A stretch of 61,480 nucleotides of DNA from Pelomonas sp. Root1217 (GTDB taxonomy: Bacteria > Pseudomonadota > Gammaproteobacteria > Burkholderiales > Burkholderiaceae_C), in contig NZ_LMDC01000030.1 of the NCBI RefSeq assembly GCF_001425705.1, positions 301,500-362,979 on the forward strand, read 5' to 3'. Under the pieces are notes generated by a model, which made no database searches, was not told the origin of the DNA, and worked only from the letters and a program-made list of their open reading frames with translations. Below are positions 17,338 through 25,726 of the stretch, piece after piece. The first letter of the stretch is position 1; every line of letters begins with the position of its first letter. The translations under genes and the position numbers were made by a program.

Positions 17338-18114
17338 TCAACGGGCCGGCCGCGTCTTGTTGCCGCGCTTGTCGAGCACACCACGCTTGACCCACAACGC
17401 ACTGTGAGGATCGCCGACCGCAACATCCGCCGCCGGGCGCGCAGCCCGGGTGTAGTAGTAGAGGATCAGCGAACGCCGCTCGGTGCCAGGCGGGAATGTG
17501 ATCGGCTCGGGCAAGCCGTGAAAGCTGAAGTCATGCGAGTCAAACACGACGAGCCGGTTGAACAGCGGCTCGACCCGCTTGACGCAGTTTTGCCCGGTGC
17601 GATCGTAGATGCCGAACTCGCCACCCCAGCCGGGCTGCCAGCCTGGGTTCAGATAGACGATCGCATTGAGCCGGCGCGTGAGCCCGGTGGCGTCGTGATA
17701 GTTGCCGTCGACGTGTACATCCAGCAACCCGCCGGGTAGCGTGACGTTGAGCCCACCCCCTGTGAAGTAGGGATCCGGCACCAGTTTCTCTACGCCGATG
17801 CGCCGGCCCATCGCGTCCAGCACCAGCGACGAGTTGAGGATACGCACGGCATCGACAAGCCCCTCGGGAATGTCGAATTCCGACTTCCAGGTCGTGCGGA
17901 ACTTGACCTCGATGTCGGCATCGTTCGCATGCTCCCAGCCAGACGCCGAGAGCGCCGGGAAATGGTCAAGGCAGGCTTTCGCGATTGGAAGGTCGAAGAA
18001 ATCGTCGACGACGATATGGCGGTACGGTTCGTCGAAGTACCCCTGACCCTCCACAGCATCCAACAGCTTGGCGGCACAGCGCTGCGCCGCAGCCTTCAGA
18101 GAAATCTGGTCCAT
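17338..18114 (-). CDS. 2-oxoglutarate/Fe(II)-dependent oxygenase
   Basis: 258 residues. The iron triad is visible as H134-x-D136 (LLDVHVDGNYHD) and H199 (FSFHGL), with an arginine near 213 (ERRSLILYYY) to bind 2-oxoglutarate. This is the prolyl-4-hydroxylase-like pattern, also seen in oxygenases that hydroxylate surface sugars or lipids. It ends six bases from the convergent MBL-fold gene and lies 12 bases downstream of the RmlD-like gene, so it is probably co-transcribed with the latter. Substrate unknown. A glycan, nucleotide sugar or protein is possible. Confidence 0.82.
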   Translation of the reverse strand: MDQISLKAAAQRCAAKLLDAVEGQGYFDEPYRHIVVDDFFDLPIAKACLDHFPALSASGWEHANDADIEVKFRTTWKSEFDIPEGLVDAVRILNSSLVLDAMGRRIGVEKLVPDPYFTGGGLNVTLPGGLLDVHVDGNYHDATGLTRRLNAIVYLNPGWQPGWGGEFGIYDRTGQNCVKRVEPLFNRLVVFDSHDFSFHGLPEPITFPPGTERRSLILYYYTRAARPAADVAVGDPHSALWVKRGVLDKRGNKTRPAR

Positions 18115-18126
18115 CGTCCCTATCGC

Positions 18127-19002
18127 TCAACCAAATTCGCGCATGCGCGAAATAAGTTCGGGCCATTGCGGCGCCTCGTAGCCAGTGGCGGCATGGAAGC
18201 GCTCACCGCTCAGCGAGCGGTCGATCACGGGCTCGTCGTCAGCTTGGGCCGGCCCGTCGCGGCCATAGATCTTGCCGACCAATCTGAGCAGTTCATACTT
18301 GCTGATCGCCGGTCCGGCAACATGGTAGGTCCCGTGAAGCTCAGGATGCGGAATAACGTACTGCTCGATCACACGGGCGAATTCAACGGTCGGAAGCGCG
18401 GAAACGATGGCGCGCGCGAAGCCGCGAACGGGACCCTGCTGGCCGAGGAACCAGTCGATCAACCCATGATCGGTGTTGAGTTCGTGACCGATGATGGACG
18501 TACGCAATGTGACGGCATGCATACAGTCAACTTCTCCCATCAGCTTGCTGCGCCCGTACAGATCCTGCGCATCCGGCACATCGTCTTCGGTGTAGGCGCC
18601 GCGCGTACCAGAGAACACGCAGTCGGTTCCGATGTTGATCAGGCGAGCGCCATGGATCTTGCTGAGTCGCGCGAGCCGATGCGGCAGGAGGGCATTGATC
18701 GGGATCGCCGTCGCCGGGTCACCGGCTCCGGCCAGTTGCTTGACGACGCCTATGCAATTGATGACGTACTCAGGCTGCACGCGGTCGAATAGAGCACGAA
18801 GCCCGTTGAGATCACTGCCTTCGACGCGACTCAATATCTCGGCCTGTGGCGCGACCCGCTGCAACTGCCGGGCCGCCTCGTCCCTGCGTACTGAACCAAA
18901 GACACAATGCCCCGAACGGGACGCGAACCAACGCAACACGGTACTACCCAACATGCCGTTGGCGCCAAGCACCAACAGTCGAGGCGCGGTGGTCTCTGTC
19001 AT
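18127..19002 (-). CDS. RmlD-like NAD(P)-dependent sugar reductase (SDR)
   Basis: 291 residues, of the dTDP-4-dehydrorhamnose reductase (RmlD) superfamily: LVLGANGMLGSTVLRW cofactor motif near residue 10, INIGTDCVFSGTRGAYTEDD, and active-site YGRSKLMGE near residue 148. It should reduce a 4-keto nucleotide sugar. RmlA, B and C are absent from the window, so true dTDP-rhamnose synthesis here is not supported. It could serve another keto-sugar, for example from the WbpM-like dehydratase. The start overlaps the stop of the upstream glycosyltransferase by four bases (ATGA). Confidence 0.82.
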   Translation of the reverse strand: MTETTAPRLLVLGANGMLGSTVLRWFASRSGHCVFGSVRRDEAARQLQRVAPQAEILSRVEGSDLNGLRALFDRVQPEYVINCIGVVKQLAGAGDPATAIPINALLPHRLARLSKIHGARLINIGTDCVFSGTRGAYTEDDVPDAQDLYGRSKLMGEVDCMHAVTLRTSIIGHELNTDHGLIDWFLGQQGPVRGFARAIVSALPTVEFARVIEQYVIPHPELHGTYHVAGPAISKYELLRLVGKIYGRDGPAQADDEPVIDRSLSGERFHAATGYEAPQWPELISRMREFG

Positions 19003-20060
19003 GAAGCGGATTGTCCTTCACCCGCAATGGCTCGCAGGAACTCCAACGCGGACACAGGTGCAACGGTGGCTTCTCGCAGGCCGAGATGGCGGCGGATGGC
19101 GCGCGCAATCGACACAGGCGATTCAGGATCGAAAGTCTGCGCTGGCTGGCAGATGTCGCGCACATAGTCTCGCTCGCTTGCGACGATGGGCAACCCCAGC
19201 TCGCGCGCTTCGAACAGCGGCAGGCCGAACGATTCCCCGCGCGACGGGAAGACCAACGCACCAGCGCGCCCGTACAAGGCCAACACTTCGGCATGCGGCA
19301 ATGGACCGAGGTCCTCGATGCGCAAGCCGTATTGCTGCGCCTGTGCACGTACCCAAAGGCTCAGCACCGAATTGCGAGCCGGCAGCGTCAGCGCCAATGA
19401 CGGTCGCAAACCCTCCGCCGCAAGGAGCTTCCAAGCCTCGACCAGCGAGCGATGATTCTTGTGGGGTTCGCCATCCGCGACGTAGACGAAGTCCCATCGC
19501 TCGCCGTGGTCCTGCGACGGCGCGCCGATCGGCAACGCATAGGGCAGCGTCCTCACCGGCACAGGCATTTGCGGCCACCAGGCCCGCAGCTCGCGGGCCA
19601 TCGTCGGTGTCTGCACCCAGTAGCTGGCGACACGGCTGCGACCCAGCCGAAACAGGGCCCGCTCGAATCGCTGGCGCCAACGAACCCAACGCGTGGATTC
19701 GCGCAGGTCGATGTTGCCGAGGTAATGCAAGTTCTGCAGAAAGACGATGTTCTCGGCGCTGTTGGGCAGCAGCGGGGGCAGTCCATGGAAGCACAACACA
19801 CGATCACCGGCCCGTGCTTCGCGGACCAAAGACAGCTCGCCAGCCAGCCGGGCGATTGGCGTTGCTCGCACCCAGTGAACCTGAGCGGCAGCCGGCAATG
19901 GCAACTGGCCTTGCGCTCGAGCGTCAAGCCAAGCCCACATCGGCAGGTCGGCAGGCCAGTCGGCCAGCATGGCCTGAAGCAGCACCAACCCGCCGCCCGT
20001 GTGGACATTGGGCGCGTCAAGCAGCAGTCGACTGGACACCGGGAAAGCAGAATGCATCAC
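18999..20060 (-). CDS. GT4-family glycosyltransferase
   Basis: 353 residues (ATG 20060 or, one codon later, 20057). GT-B pattern: LLLDAPNVHTGGG at the N-terminus, DFVYVADGEPHKNHRSLVEA at the start of the C-terminal half, then FPSRGESFGLPLFEARELG, the donor-site E-x7-E motif. A cytoplasmic or membrane-associated sugar transferase of the second transcription unit of this locus, with a GT2 gene 12 bases upstream. Confidence 0.85.
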   Translation of the reverse strand: MMHSAFPVSSRLLLDAPNVHTGGGLVLLQAMLADWPADLPMWAWLDARAQGQLPLPAAAQVHWVRATPIARLAGELSLVREARAGDRVLCFHGLPPLLPNSAENIVFLQNLHYLGNIDLRESTRWVRWRQRFERALFRLGRSRVASYWVQTPTMARELRAWWPQMPVPVRTLPYALPIGAPSQDHGERWDFVYVADGEPHKNHRSLVEAWKLLAAEGLRPSLALTLPARNSVLSLWVRAQAQQYGLRIEDLGPLPHAEVLALYGRAGALVFPSRGESFGLPLFEARELGLPIVASERDYVRDICQPAQTFDPESPVSIARAIRRHLGLREATVAPVSALEFLRAIAGEGQSAS

Positions 20061-20072
20061 GAAGCAGCCGAC

Positions 20073-20993
20073 TCAGCGTTCGGCCCGGGTGCGCAGACCG
20101 TAATAAGCGCGGCGCGCGAAGCCGGACAGCAAGCGGCGCCACACGCCAAGGTCAAATAATGTGGCCGGCCCGAGCCAAACCGCCTGCGCAAAGCAGGCAA
20201 GCGCCGCGAACACGCGGCCCGACTGGGCATGGTTCCTGGCCGACAACGTCAGCGCATTGGAGCGCGCCCTGCGCGCGCCCCGCCCATGTCGTTCGCGCCA
20301 GAATGTGGTGACCACGTCCACGATCTCGTCGGCGCGCTGCCTCGACATCATGCGAAACGACGACGAGCCATCATGAATGCGGCACTCGGCCAGACAGCGC
20401 GGCACGCGCACGAAGGGCCCCAGGGTCGATGCACGCAACCAGAAATCAAAGTCGGGGACCTGGCGCAACGCCGTGTTCCAGCCGCCTGCGCGGGCAAGCA
20501 CCTCGCGGCGGAACAACGCGCCCGGGCCTGGCGGCTGAACAAGATCGACGTGCATCGCCTCGATGTTGAATTCAGCGGCAACGTGGGGCCGCATGCGCTG
20601 CCCCTGCGCGTTCGTCAGCCAATAGTCGCAATAGGCAACCGTCGCATCAGGCCGAGCAACTAGCTCTGCCACGAGCGTCTCTACGGCACCTTCACACAAG
20701 CGATCGTCCGAACTGAGATAGCCGAGTATTTCACCGCGGGCCAAAGCCCAGCCACGATTCAACGCGGCAGATTGGCCGGCGTTTGGCTGCGTGAACACCT
20801 TCAGCCGCGAAGGCGCATGGCGCTGCGCGCAACGATGAGCGACTGCCAGCGTGTCATCGGTGGAGCCATCGTCAATGACGATGCATTCGAGGCAAGGATG
20901 CCGCTGTGTCAGCACGCTTTCAATCGCAGCCTCCAGGTACTCGCCCTGGTTGTAGGCAGGAATGACGATGCTGACGAGTGGAGTCTGAGTCAT
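20073..20993 (-). CDS. GT2-family glycosyltransferase
   Basis: 306 residues from ATG 20993. The frame extends far upstream over the flippase gene, but that part is a shadow. GT-A fold motifs: VSIVIPAYNQGEYLEAAIES at the N-terminus, VIDDGSTDD, NRGWALARGEILGYLSSDD with the metal-binding acidic pair, and PDFDFWLRAS. A typical family 2 transferase that adds one sugar to a lipid-linked glycan. It overlaps the end of the upstream flippase by four bases. Confidence 0.9.
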   Translation of the reverse strand: MTQTPLVSIVIPAYNQGEYLEAAIESVLTQRHPCLECIVIDDGSTDDTLAVAHRCAQRHAPSRLKVFTQPNAGQSAALNRGWALARGEILGYLSSDDRLCEGAVETLVAELVARPDATVAYCDYWLTNAQGQRMRPHVAAEFNIEAMHVDLVQPPGPGALFRREVLARAGGWNTALRQVPDFDFWLRASTLGPFVRVPRCLAECRIHDGSSSFRMMSRQRADEIVDVVTTFWRERHGRGARRARSNALTLSARNHAQSGRVFAALACFAQAVWLGPATLFDLGVWRRLLSGFARRAYYGLRTRAER

Positions 20994-22423
20994 GAAGCTC
21001 GGGGCCGGCCAAAGCGCCGCCATGCGATTGTCGCAGTAGCACCCAGCATGGCGAGCCACCATCCCAGCCGCGCATCGGTCCCTTGCAGCATCAAGCCGGC
21101 AAAGGCAGTGGCAGCGAGTGCGGCGCCGGGCACCCAGGCCAACCAACTCGGCGCCGCGCCACGGGCGCGCCAGCACAGCAGGAACAGCGTCATCGCATCG
21201 ACCACCATGCGTGCGAGCCAGGCCAGCGCCGCGCCGAACGGTCCGAACTGGCGGCACAGCAGCCACAGGGCAGCAAGGAACAGCGGCAACAGCACGCAGT
21301 GCATCAGCGCAGGCACTCTGAATTGCCCGACGGCGTGCAGCCAGGTCAGCGGCAAATGTGCCAGGCAGTTGATCAGAATTCCGACGGCGAACACCTTCAG
21401 CAACGGCGCACTGACGACCGCAAACTCTGCGCCCAGCCACAGTGAAAGCAGCTCGTCAGCGAACAGCGCCAGTCCGGTCGTGATGGGCAGCATGATCAGG
21501 AACAGGGCATGCACCGCTCGATCTAGCAGCAGAGCGTCCGAGCCATCTGCCCGCACCGACCTGGCTGCAAAGGTTGGCAGCAGCACCGAAGTCAGTGCAC
21601 TGGGCACTATCCACAGTCGGGTCACGATCTCCTGCGGCGTTGCGTAGTAGGCAACTGCGGCAGCGGACAGCATCACGCCAATCAAGAAGCGATCCACATA
21701 GCCCATCAGGGGGCTGATGACGTTGCTCAAGGTCAGCCAGCCACCGGACACCAGTAAGGGCCGCAACAGTGCCGCTCGCCAATGCCAGCGCCCCGCCGCC
21801 TCGGGGAGGACGTGCCAGACCTGCCATGCATGCACCAGCAACGCGACCACTCGGCCCGCCAGCAGCAACCAGGCAATGCTCACCAGACTGTCGCCCCACA
21901 GGTGCAGCGACAACCACGCCCCGGCAAAGGTCCACAGACCGAGTGGCAAGCGCACCAGATTCACCGCCCCGAACGCATGACACGCCTCCAGGATGCCACG
22001 CAGCCCGGCTGTGACAACGATGGCCGGCATCATCAGCGCAATGACACGGATCACTGCCACGGTCTCTGCCCAGTCCGGCAGATCGCGCATGTGGTCTGCA
22101 ATGGTCGGCGCCAAAACGCCCATTAGCAGCCCTGCCGACAAGCCCAGCAGTGCCAGCAAGCCCAGCGTCGTGGCCGCCAATGGCCCGATCACCGCCGTGT
22201 CGCTCCGCTCTTTGGCAGCCGCGAGTTGCTGCGTCAGCGCACGCGCCAGGCCGAGATCAAACAGCCCGAAATAGCTTGCCAGTGCCCAAACCAGCGTCAA
22301 TACGCCAAAGCGCCCGGGACCGAGTTGCCGCAGCAGCTCAGGTATCACCAGCAGCGCTGCGAATAACGGCAGTGCCAGCCCGAGCAGGTTCAGCAGCGTG
22401 TGACGGGCGAGCCTAGAGGTCAT
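20990..22423 (-). CDS. Wzx-type oligosaccharide flippase (flippase 2)
   Basis: 477 residues with about twelve to fourteen membrane helices, beginning LLNLLGLALPLFAALLVIPE and continuing with PGRFGVLTLVWALASYFGLFD, the usual PST-family start. First gene of a minus-strand unit (wzx2, GT2, GT4, RmlD-like, oxygenase). A TAGAAT box lies 22 bases upstream of the ATG. Having a second flippase near flippase 1 suggests a separate glycan or a replaced serotype module. Confidence 0.88.
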   Translation of the reverse strand: MTSRLARHTLLNLLGLALPLFAALLVIPELLRQLGPGRFGVLTLVWALASYFGLFDLGLARALTQQLAAAKERSDTAVIGPLAATTLGLLALLGLSAGLLMGVLAPTIADHMRDLPDWAETVAVIRVIALMMPAIVVTAGLRGILEACHAFGAVNLVRLPLGLWTFAGAWLSLHLWGDSLVSIAWLLLAGRVVALLVHAWQVWHVLPEAAGRWHWRAALLRPLLVSGGWLTLSNVISPLMGYVDRFLIGVMLSAAAVAYYATPQEIVTRLWIVPSALTSVLLPTFAARSVRADGSDALLLDRAVHALFLIMLPITTGLALFADELLSLWLGAEFAVVSAPLLKVFAVGILINCLAHLPLTWLHAVGQFRVPALMHCVLLPLFLAALWLLCRQFGPFGAALAWLARMVVDAMTLFLLCWRARGAAPSWLAWVPGAALAATAFAGLMLQGTDARLGWWLAMLGATATIAWRRFGRPRAS

Positions 22424-22444
22424 TGGTACGAATGAGGGTGGCGG

Positions 22445-22472
22445 ATTCTATGGGAGCGCTCCTGCGTAGAAT
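22445..22472. promoter_or_regulatory. Divergent TAGAAT -10-like boxes between flippase 2 and the 75-residue gene
   Basis: The 76-base divergent gap has TAGAAT at 22467-22472 on the plus strand and at 22450-22445 on the minus strand, each correctly oriented for the neighbouring gene. No convincing -35 boxes are visible. The same hexamer occurs in a palindrome before lysS, which suggests a common promoter type in this genome. The functional role is inferred. Confidence 0.4.
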
Positions 22473-22499
22473 TCGCGCTTCCCGCTCGCCCCTCAATCC

Positions 22500-22727
22500 A
22501 TGCACGCGAAGAAAAGACCCCTCGGCCGCCCGGTTGCTCTGGCGCTGTTGTTGCTCAGCTGTACGCCGGCCTTCGCTTATATCGACCCGAATGCCGGCGG
22601 CATGCTGTTCCAACTGCTGGCGCCGTTGTTTGCGGCGATCGTCGGCGGATGGCTCTTCCTGCGTCGCTGGATCTCAGAGGTGGTCCGACAGATTTGGTCG
22701 CGCCTGACGGGCCGCGACCGCGAATGA
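22500..22727 (+). CDS. Small conserved-type membrane protein, 75 residues
   Basis: A basic N-terminus and hydrophobic core ending SCTPAFA form a good signal peptide. The mature part starts YIDPNAGGMLFQLLAPLF, followed by a second membrane helix and a basic tail. Short proteins beginning YIDP after a signal peptide are often found next to sulfatase-superfamily genes in polysaccharide loci, but their function is not known to me. The stop overlaps the next ATG by four bases, so it is probably a partner of that membrane enzyme. Confidence 0.8.
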   Translation: MHAKKRPLGRPVALALLLLSCTPAFAYIDPNAGGMLFQLLAPLFAAIVGGWLFLRRWISEVVRQIWSRLTGRDRE

Positions 22728-24667
22728 CCGCCCGCAATCCGCCCGGGTCCTCCAGCGGTGTGGGGACGATGTTCCTTTGCTGCTTCGCGCCACTGGGTCT
22801 GGTCTGGATGCCCATGGCACTGCTGCGGCAGATCGACGCCTTCCTCGGTTTCGCAACCCCACTGCAGCTCGCACGCGACGTCGGGTTGGCCTACCTTCTG
22901 CTGTTGCTGCCAGCGCTGCTGCTTGCTTTGCTGGGGGCTAGCGTTACTGCATTGCTGCGTCGTCTGCGTATCGCCAATGCCGACGGTTGGGGCTGGGCCG
23001 TGGTGCTCCTCCCCACTCTGTGGGTCTGCATCTGGCAGTTGGGCGGCACAGGATGGGCTTGGCTCAAAAGCGTCTGGACCTCGCAGCTGAACATCGGCTA
23101 CGGTGGCCGGCTGATGGCCGCAATGGCCCTTCTGGCGGTATTGGTCTGGCTGATACGCCGACGAGGGTTGCGCCGGCTGATTGACGACACGATCGCTCGT
23201 CTGGCCGGATTGCGTGGCCCGGCGTTGCTGCTGCTGCTGCCCGCCATTGTCGTGGTTGCATGGATGCCACCTCGGCTCGCGACCACGGCACCTGCAGCCA
23301 ACACCGCGCCGGTTCCGAGCAATCTGCCGGACATCTACCTGATCATGATCGACACCTTGTCCGAGGTGGATGCGCAGGTGTGCGGGAATGGCACGACGAC
23401 CATGCCAGGGTTGCGAGAGTTCGCTGCAAGTGCCACCTGCTTCGAGCGCAGCTATGCCAACGCAAACTACACGACGCCCAGCACTTCCACGCTAGAGACG
23501 GGCCTGCTGCCGTGGAATCACTGGGCGGTCCAGTTCGTCGCGCAGATCGCCGAGCCGCAGCAGGAGGCATCGTTGGGCAGCCGGCTCCGGGCGGCCGGAT
23601 ATGAAACCCATTCGATCAACGCCAACTTGCTGGCTAGCCCGCGCCGACACGGTACGCAGGCCGGTTGGGACAGCCAGCGGATTGCCCCTTCGACGTCGCT
23701 GGGCCATGTGCCGCGCGCAATGCTGACGCTGTTCTCCGACACCACACTGCCCTATTGGCTGTCGTCGCTGGTACCGCTGCTCGACACGATCGACATTTAC
23801 CTGCACGGCGAGCGGCAACCTTATCTGGCCGAGTACGCCTACCGAGAGTTCTTGCAGAGCGTGGATACACCATCGTCCAGCGGTCGGCCACGCTTTTATT
23901 GGGTGCACACGCTGCCGCCGCACGATCCCTACCTGCCGCCACAAGAAACCAAGTACCGGCTGCTGCCCAAGGGCACCTTGGATCGTTGGGCAGAGTTTCG
24001 GGGCATGGGCGATTACCCGCCCGAGCATCAGGCCGGCATCGACAAGTACCGGCTGCGCTACCGCGAAAGCATCATGGGCGCTGATGCAGCACTGAACCGC
24101 TTGTTCACAGAGCTGAAGCAACGTGGCAAGCTCGACAAAGCCATCGTCATCGTCAGCTCAGACCACGGCGAATCATTCGAGCGAGGCTTCCTGGGCCACT
24201 CCGGCGAACTGCTGCACAACCCTTTGCTGCAGGTTCCGTTGGTGGTACGTCTGCCCGGTCAGACCACAGGCCGCCATGTGACGGATCCCGTGAGCACGGT
24301 CGACCTGCCTTTGACAATCGCGGACTTGGCCGGCGCCTCGCTGCCGAACACCGACGGACAATCGCTGCGTCCCGCGCTGGACGGCCAGCCAGTGCCTGCG
24401 CGGCCGGTCTTCGCGATGGCGATGGAAAAGCAAAGTCGTTTTAGGCCTTTGCGTGCAGGCCAATACGTCATCATGGACCGCAACGACAAGCTCGTGCTGC
24501 ACCTGGCCACCAGTCGCGTTGAGCTCTACGACCTGGCAAACGATCCGCAGGAACAGCACGACCTGTCCAGAACCGCACCCGAAAAGGCCGCGCGGTTGCG
24601 CACCATGCTGGAAAGCAGGTTGGCTGAAGCCGAACAACGCCGCGCCAAGCAGTTCGGGTCGAAGTGA
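22724..24667 (+). CDS. Membrane-anchored alkaline-phosphatase-superfamily (sulfatase-like) transferase
   Basis: 647 residues from ATG 22724. The upstream part of the open frame overlaps the small gene and is not real. Five hydrophobic helices occupy about residues 15-210, then a catalytic domain: LIMIDTLSEVD, YTTPSTSTLETG, PHDPYLPP, SSDHGESFERGF and HSGELLHNPLLQVPLVV. True sulfatases have Cys/Ser-x-Pro-x-Arg as formylglycine motif. Here the position reads TTPST, so threonine is the likely nucleophile, as in phosphoethanolamine and phosphoglycerol transferases. I infer a transferase that decorates a surface glycan in the periplasm. A hydrolase cannot be excluded. Confidence 0.82.
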   Translation: MTARNPPGSSSGVGTMFLCCFAPLGLVWMPMALLRQIDAFLGFATPLQLARDVGLAYLLLLLPALLLALLGASVTALLRRLRIANADGWGWAVVLLPTLWVCIWQLGGTGWAWLKSVWTSQLNIGYGGRLMAAMALLAVLVWLIRRRGLRRLIDDTIARLAGLRGPALLLLLPAIVVVAWMPPRLATTAPAANTAPVPSNLPDIYLIMIDTLSEVDAQVCGNGTTTMPGLREFAASATCFERSYANANYTTPSTSTLETGLLPWNHWAVQFVAQIAEPQQEASLGSRLRAAGYETHSINANLLASPRRHGTQAGWDSQRIAPSTSLGHVPRAMLTLFSDTTLPYWLSSLVPLLDTIDIYLHGERQPYLAEYAYREFLQSVDTPSSSGRPRFYWVHTLPPHDPYLPPQETKYRLLPKGTLDRWAEFRGMGDYPPEHQAGIDKYRLRYRESIMGADAALNRLFTELKQRGKLDKAIVIVSSDHGESFERGFLGHSGELLHNPLLQVPLVVRLPGQTTGRHVTDPVSTVDLPLTIADLAGASLPNTDGQSLRPALDGQPVPARPVFAMAMEKQSRFRPLRAGQYVIMDRNDKLVLHLATSRVELYDLANDPQEQHDLSRTAPEKAARLRTMLESRLAEAEQRRAKQFGSK

Positions 24668-25722
24668 GCGCGACCTTGACAAGCCCGTTGCAAACGGTCG
24701 ATGCGCAGTTGCTGCACTGGTTGAAGGAGAGCCGTCGGTGGCGCGAGTTGTCAGTTTGGAACCGTGCACAGCTGCGTTGGCGCTCGACCTGGGCAACGAT
24801 CAACCGCCGTTTGAGCGAGGCGCGCGTCGTCCAAGCGCCGCCACTCGTGCCACCTTTGTTGATCGTGGGCCCCTGGCGTAGCGGCACGACGGTCATGCAT
24901 GAGCTGCTGACAGCCGCCACGGGCCTGCCTACGCCGCTCACCTGGCAATGCATGAACGCCAGCGCCTTCCAATTGCTGCCGGCGCCACCGCAGCGCAGTG
25001 GCGTGGCCCGACCCATGGACGGCCTGGAGATCAGCGCCCTGTCGCCCCAGGAAGACGAGTTCGCTTTGCTGACGCTTGGCGTGGATTCGGCCTATCGCGG
25101 CTTCTTGATGCCCGAGCGCCTACCGGAATTGCGGCACACGCTCGACCCGGCCTACTGGGAAGCCAAGGCACACCATTGGATGCCCCGCTTCGAGCGATTC
25201 CTCGCCGGCGTCTTGGCAACTGGCGGCCACGCGGGCCAGCGCCTCATCCTCAAGTCACCCAATCACACTTTCCGCCTTCCAGCACTGTTGCGGCGCTTTC
25301 CCGAGGCTCAGGTGATCTGGATGGCGAGAGATGCTTCGACCGTCTTCCATTCGAACGTCAAGATGTGGCGGGCAATGTTCGCCGAACACCAACTGACGCC
25401 CGGGCCGGAGCAGGGGCTGGAAGATTTCCTCGGCGAGGCGCTGCGATCCAGCGCCGACGTGCTGAACCAGTTGCGCACCAGCGGCCTGCCGGCGCAACGG
25501 TGGGTGATTTGCCGGCAGACCGAACTGGCAGCGCGTCCTCGCGAAACGCTACGGCACGTCATGGACGCCCTGAATCTACCTCTGGCGCGGCCCGACGCGC
25601 TGGAAACAGCCCTGGCGCGCGTCGGCCAAGGACGCATCGACCACTACACCGCTGCGCTTCCTGAGCCAGCGCGGCAGGGCACGGAGGCCCTCGACCGGGC
25701 ACAAGCCGAAGCGCCTGCCTGA
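24664..25722 (+). CDS. Sulfotransferase-family protein (PAPS-dependent)
   Basis: 352 residues from GTG 24664, overlapping the previous stop. The PAPS 5'-phosphosulfate loop is visible as VGPWRSGTTVMHELL (about residues 68-82) and the 3'-phosphate-binding segment as WMARDASTVFHSNV (about 219-232), preceded by LILKSPNH. It should transfer sulfate from PAPS to a hydroxyl or amine, probably on the glycan or lipid made here. The cysC gene at 39758 could supply PAPS. It converges with gspF with four bases between them. Confidence 0.88.
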   Translation: MSATLTSPLQTVDAQLLHWLKESRRWRELSVWNRAQLRWRSTWATINRRLSEARVVQAPPLVPPLLIVGPWRSGTTVMHELLTAATGLPTPLTWQCMNASAFQLLPAPPQRSGVARPMDGLEISALSPQEDEFALLTLGVDSAYRGFLMPERLPELRHTLDPAYWEAKAHHWMPRFERFLAGVLATGGHAGQRLILKSPNHTFRLPALLRRFPEAQVIWMARDASTVFHSNVKMWRAMFAEHQLTPGPEQGLEDFLGEALRSSADVLNQLRTSGLPAQRWVICRQTELAARPRETLRHVMDALNLPLARPDALETALARVGQGRIDHYTAALPEPARQGTEALDRAQAEAPA

Positions 25723-25726
25723 AACC

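Noticed and set aside
18127..19002. RmlD-like gene considered as dTDP-rhamnose synthesis
   Set aside because: rmlA, rmlB and rmlC are not in the window, and the family includes reductases of other keto sugars.
18632..20311. 559-codon plus-strand open frame over the RmlD-like, GT4 and GT2 genes
   Set aside because: Arg/Ala/Ser-rich translation without motifs, antisense to real genes in conserved order.
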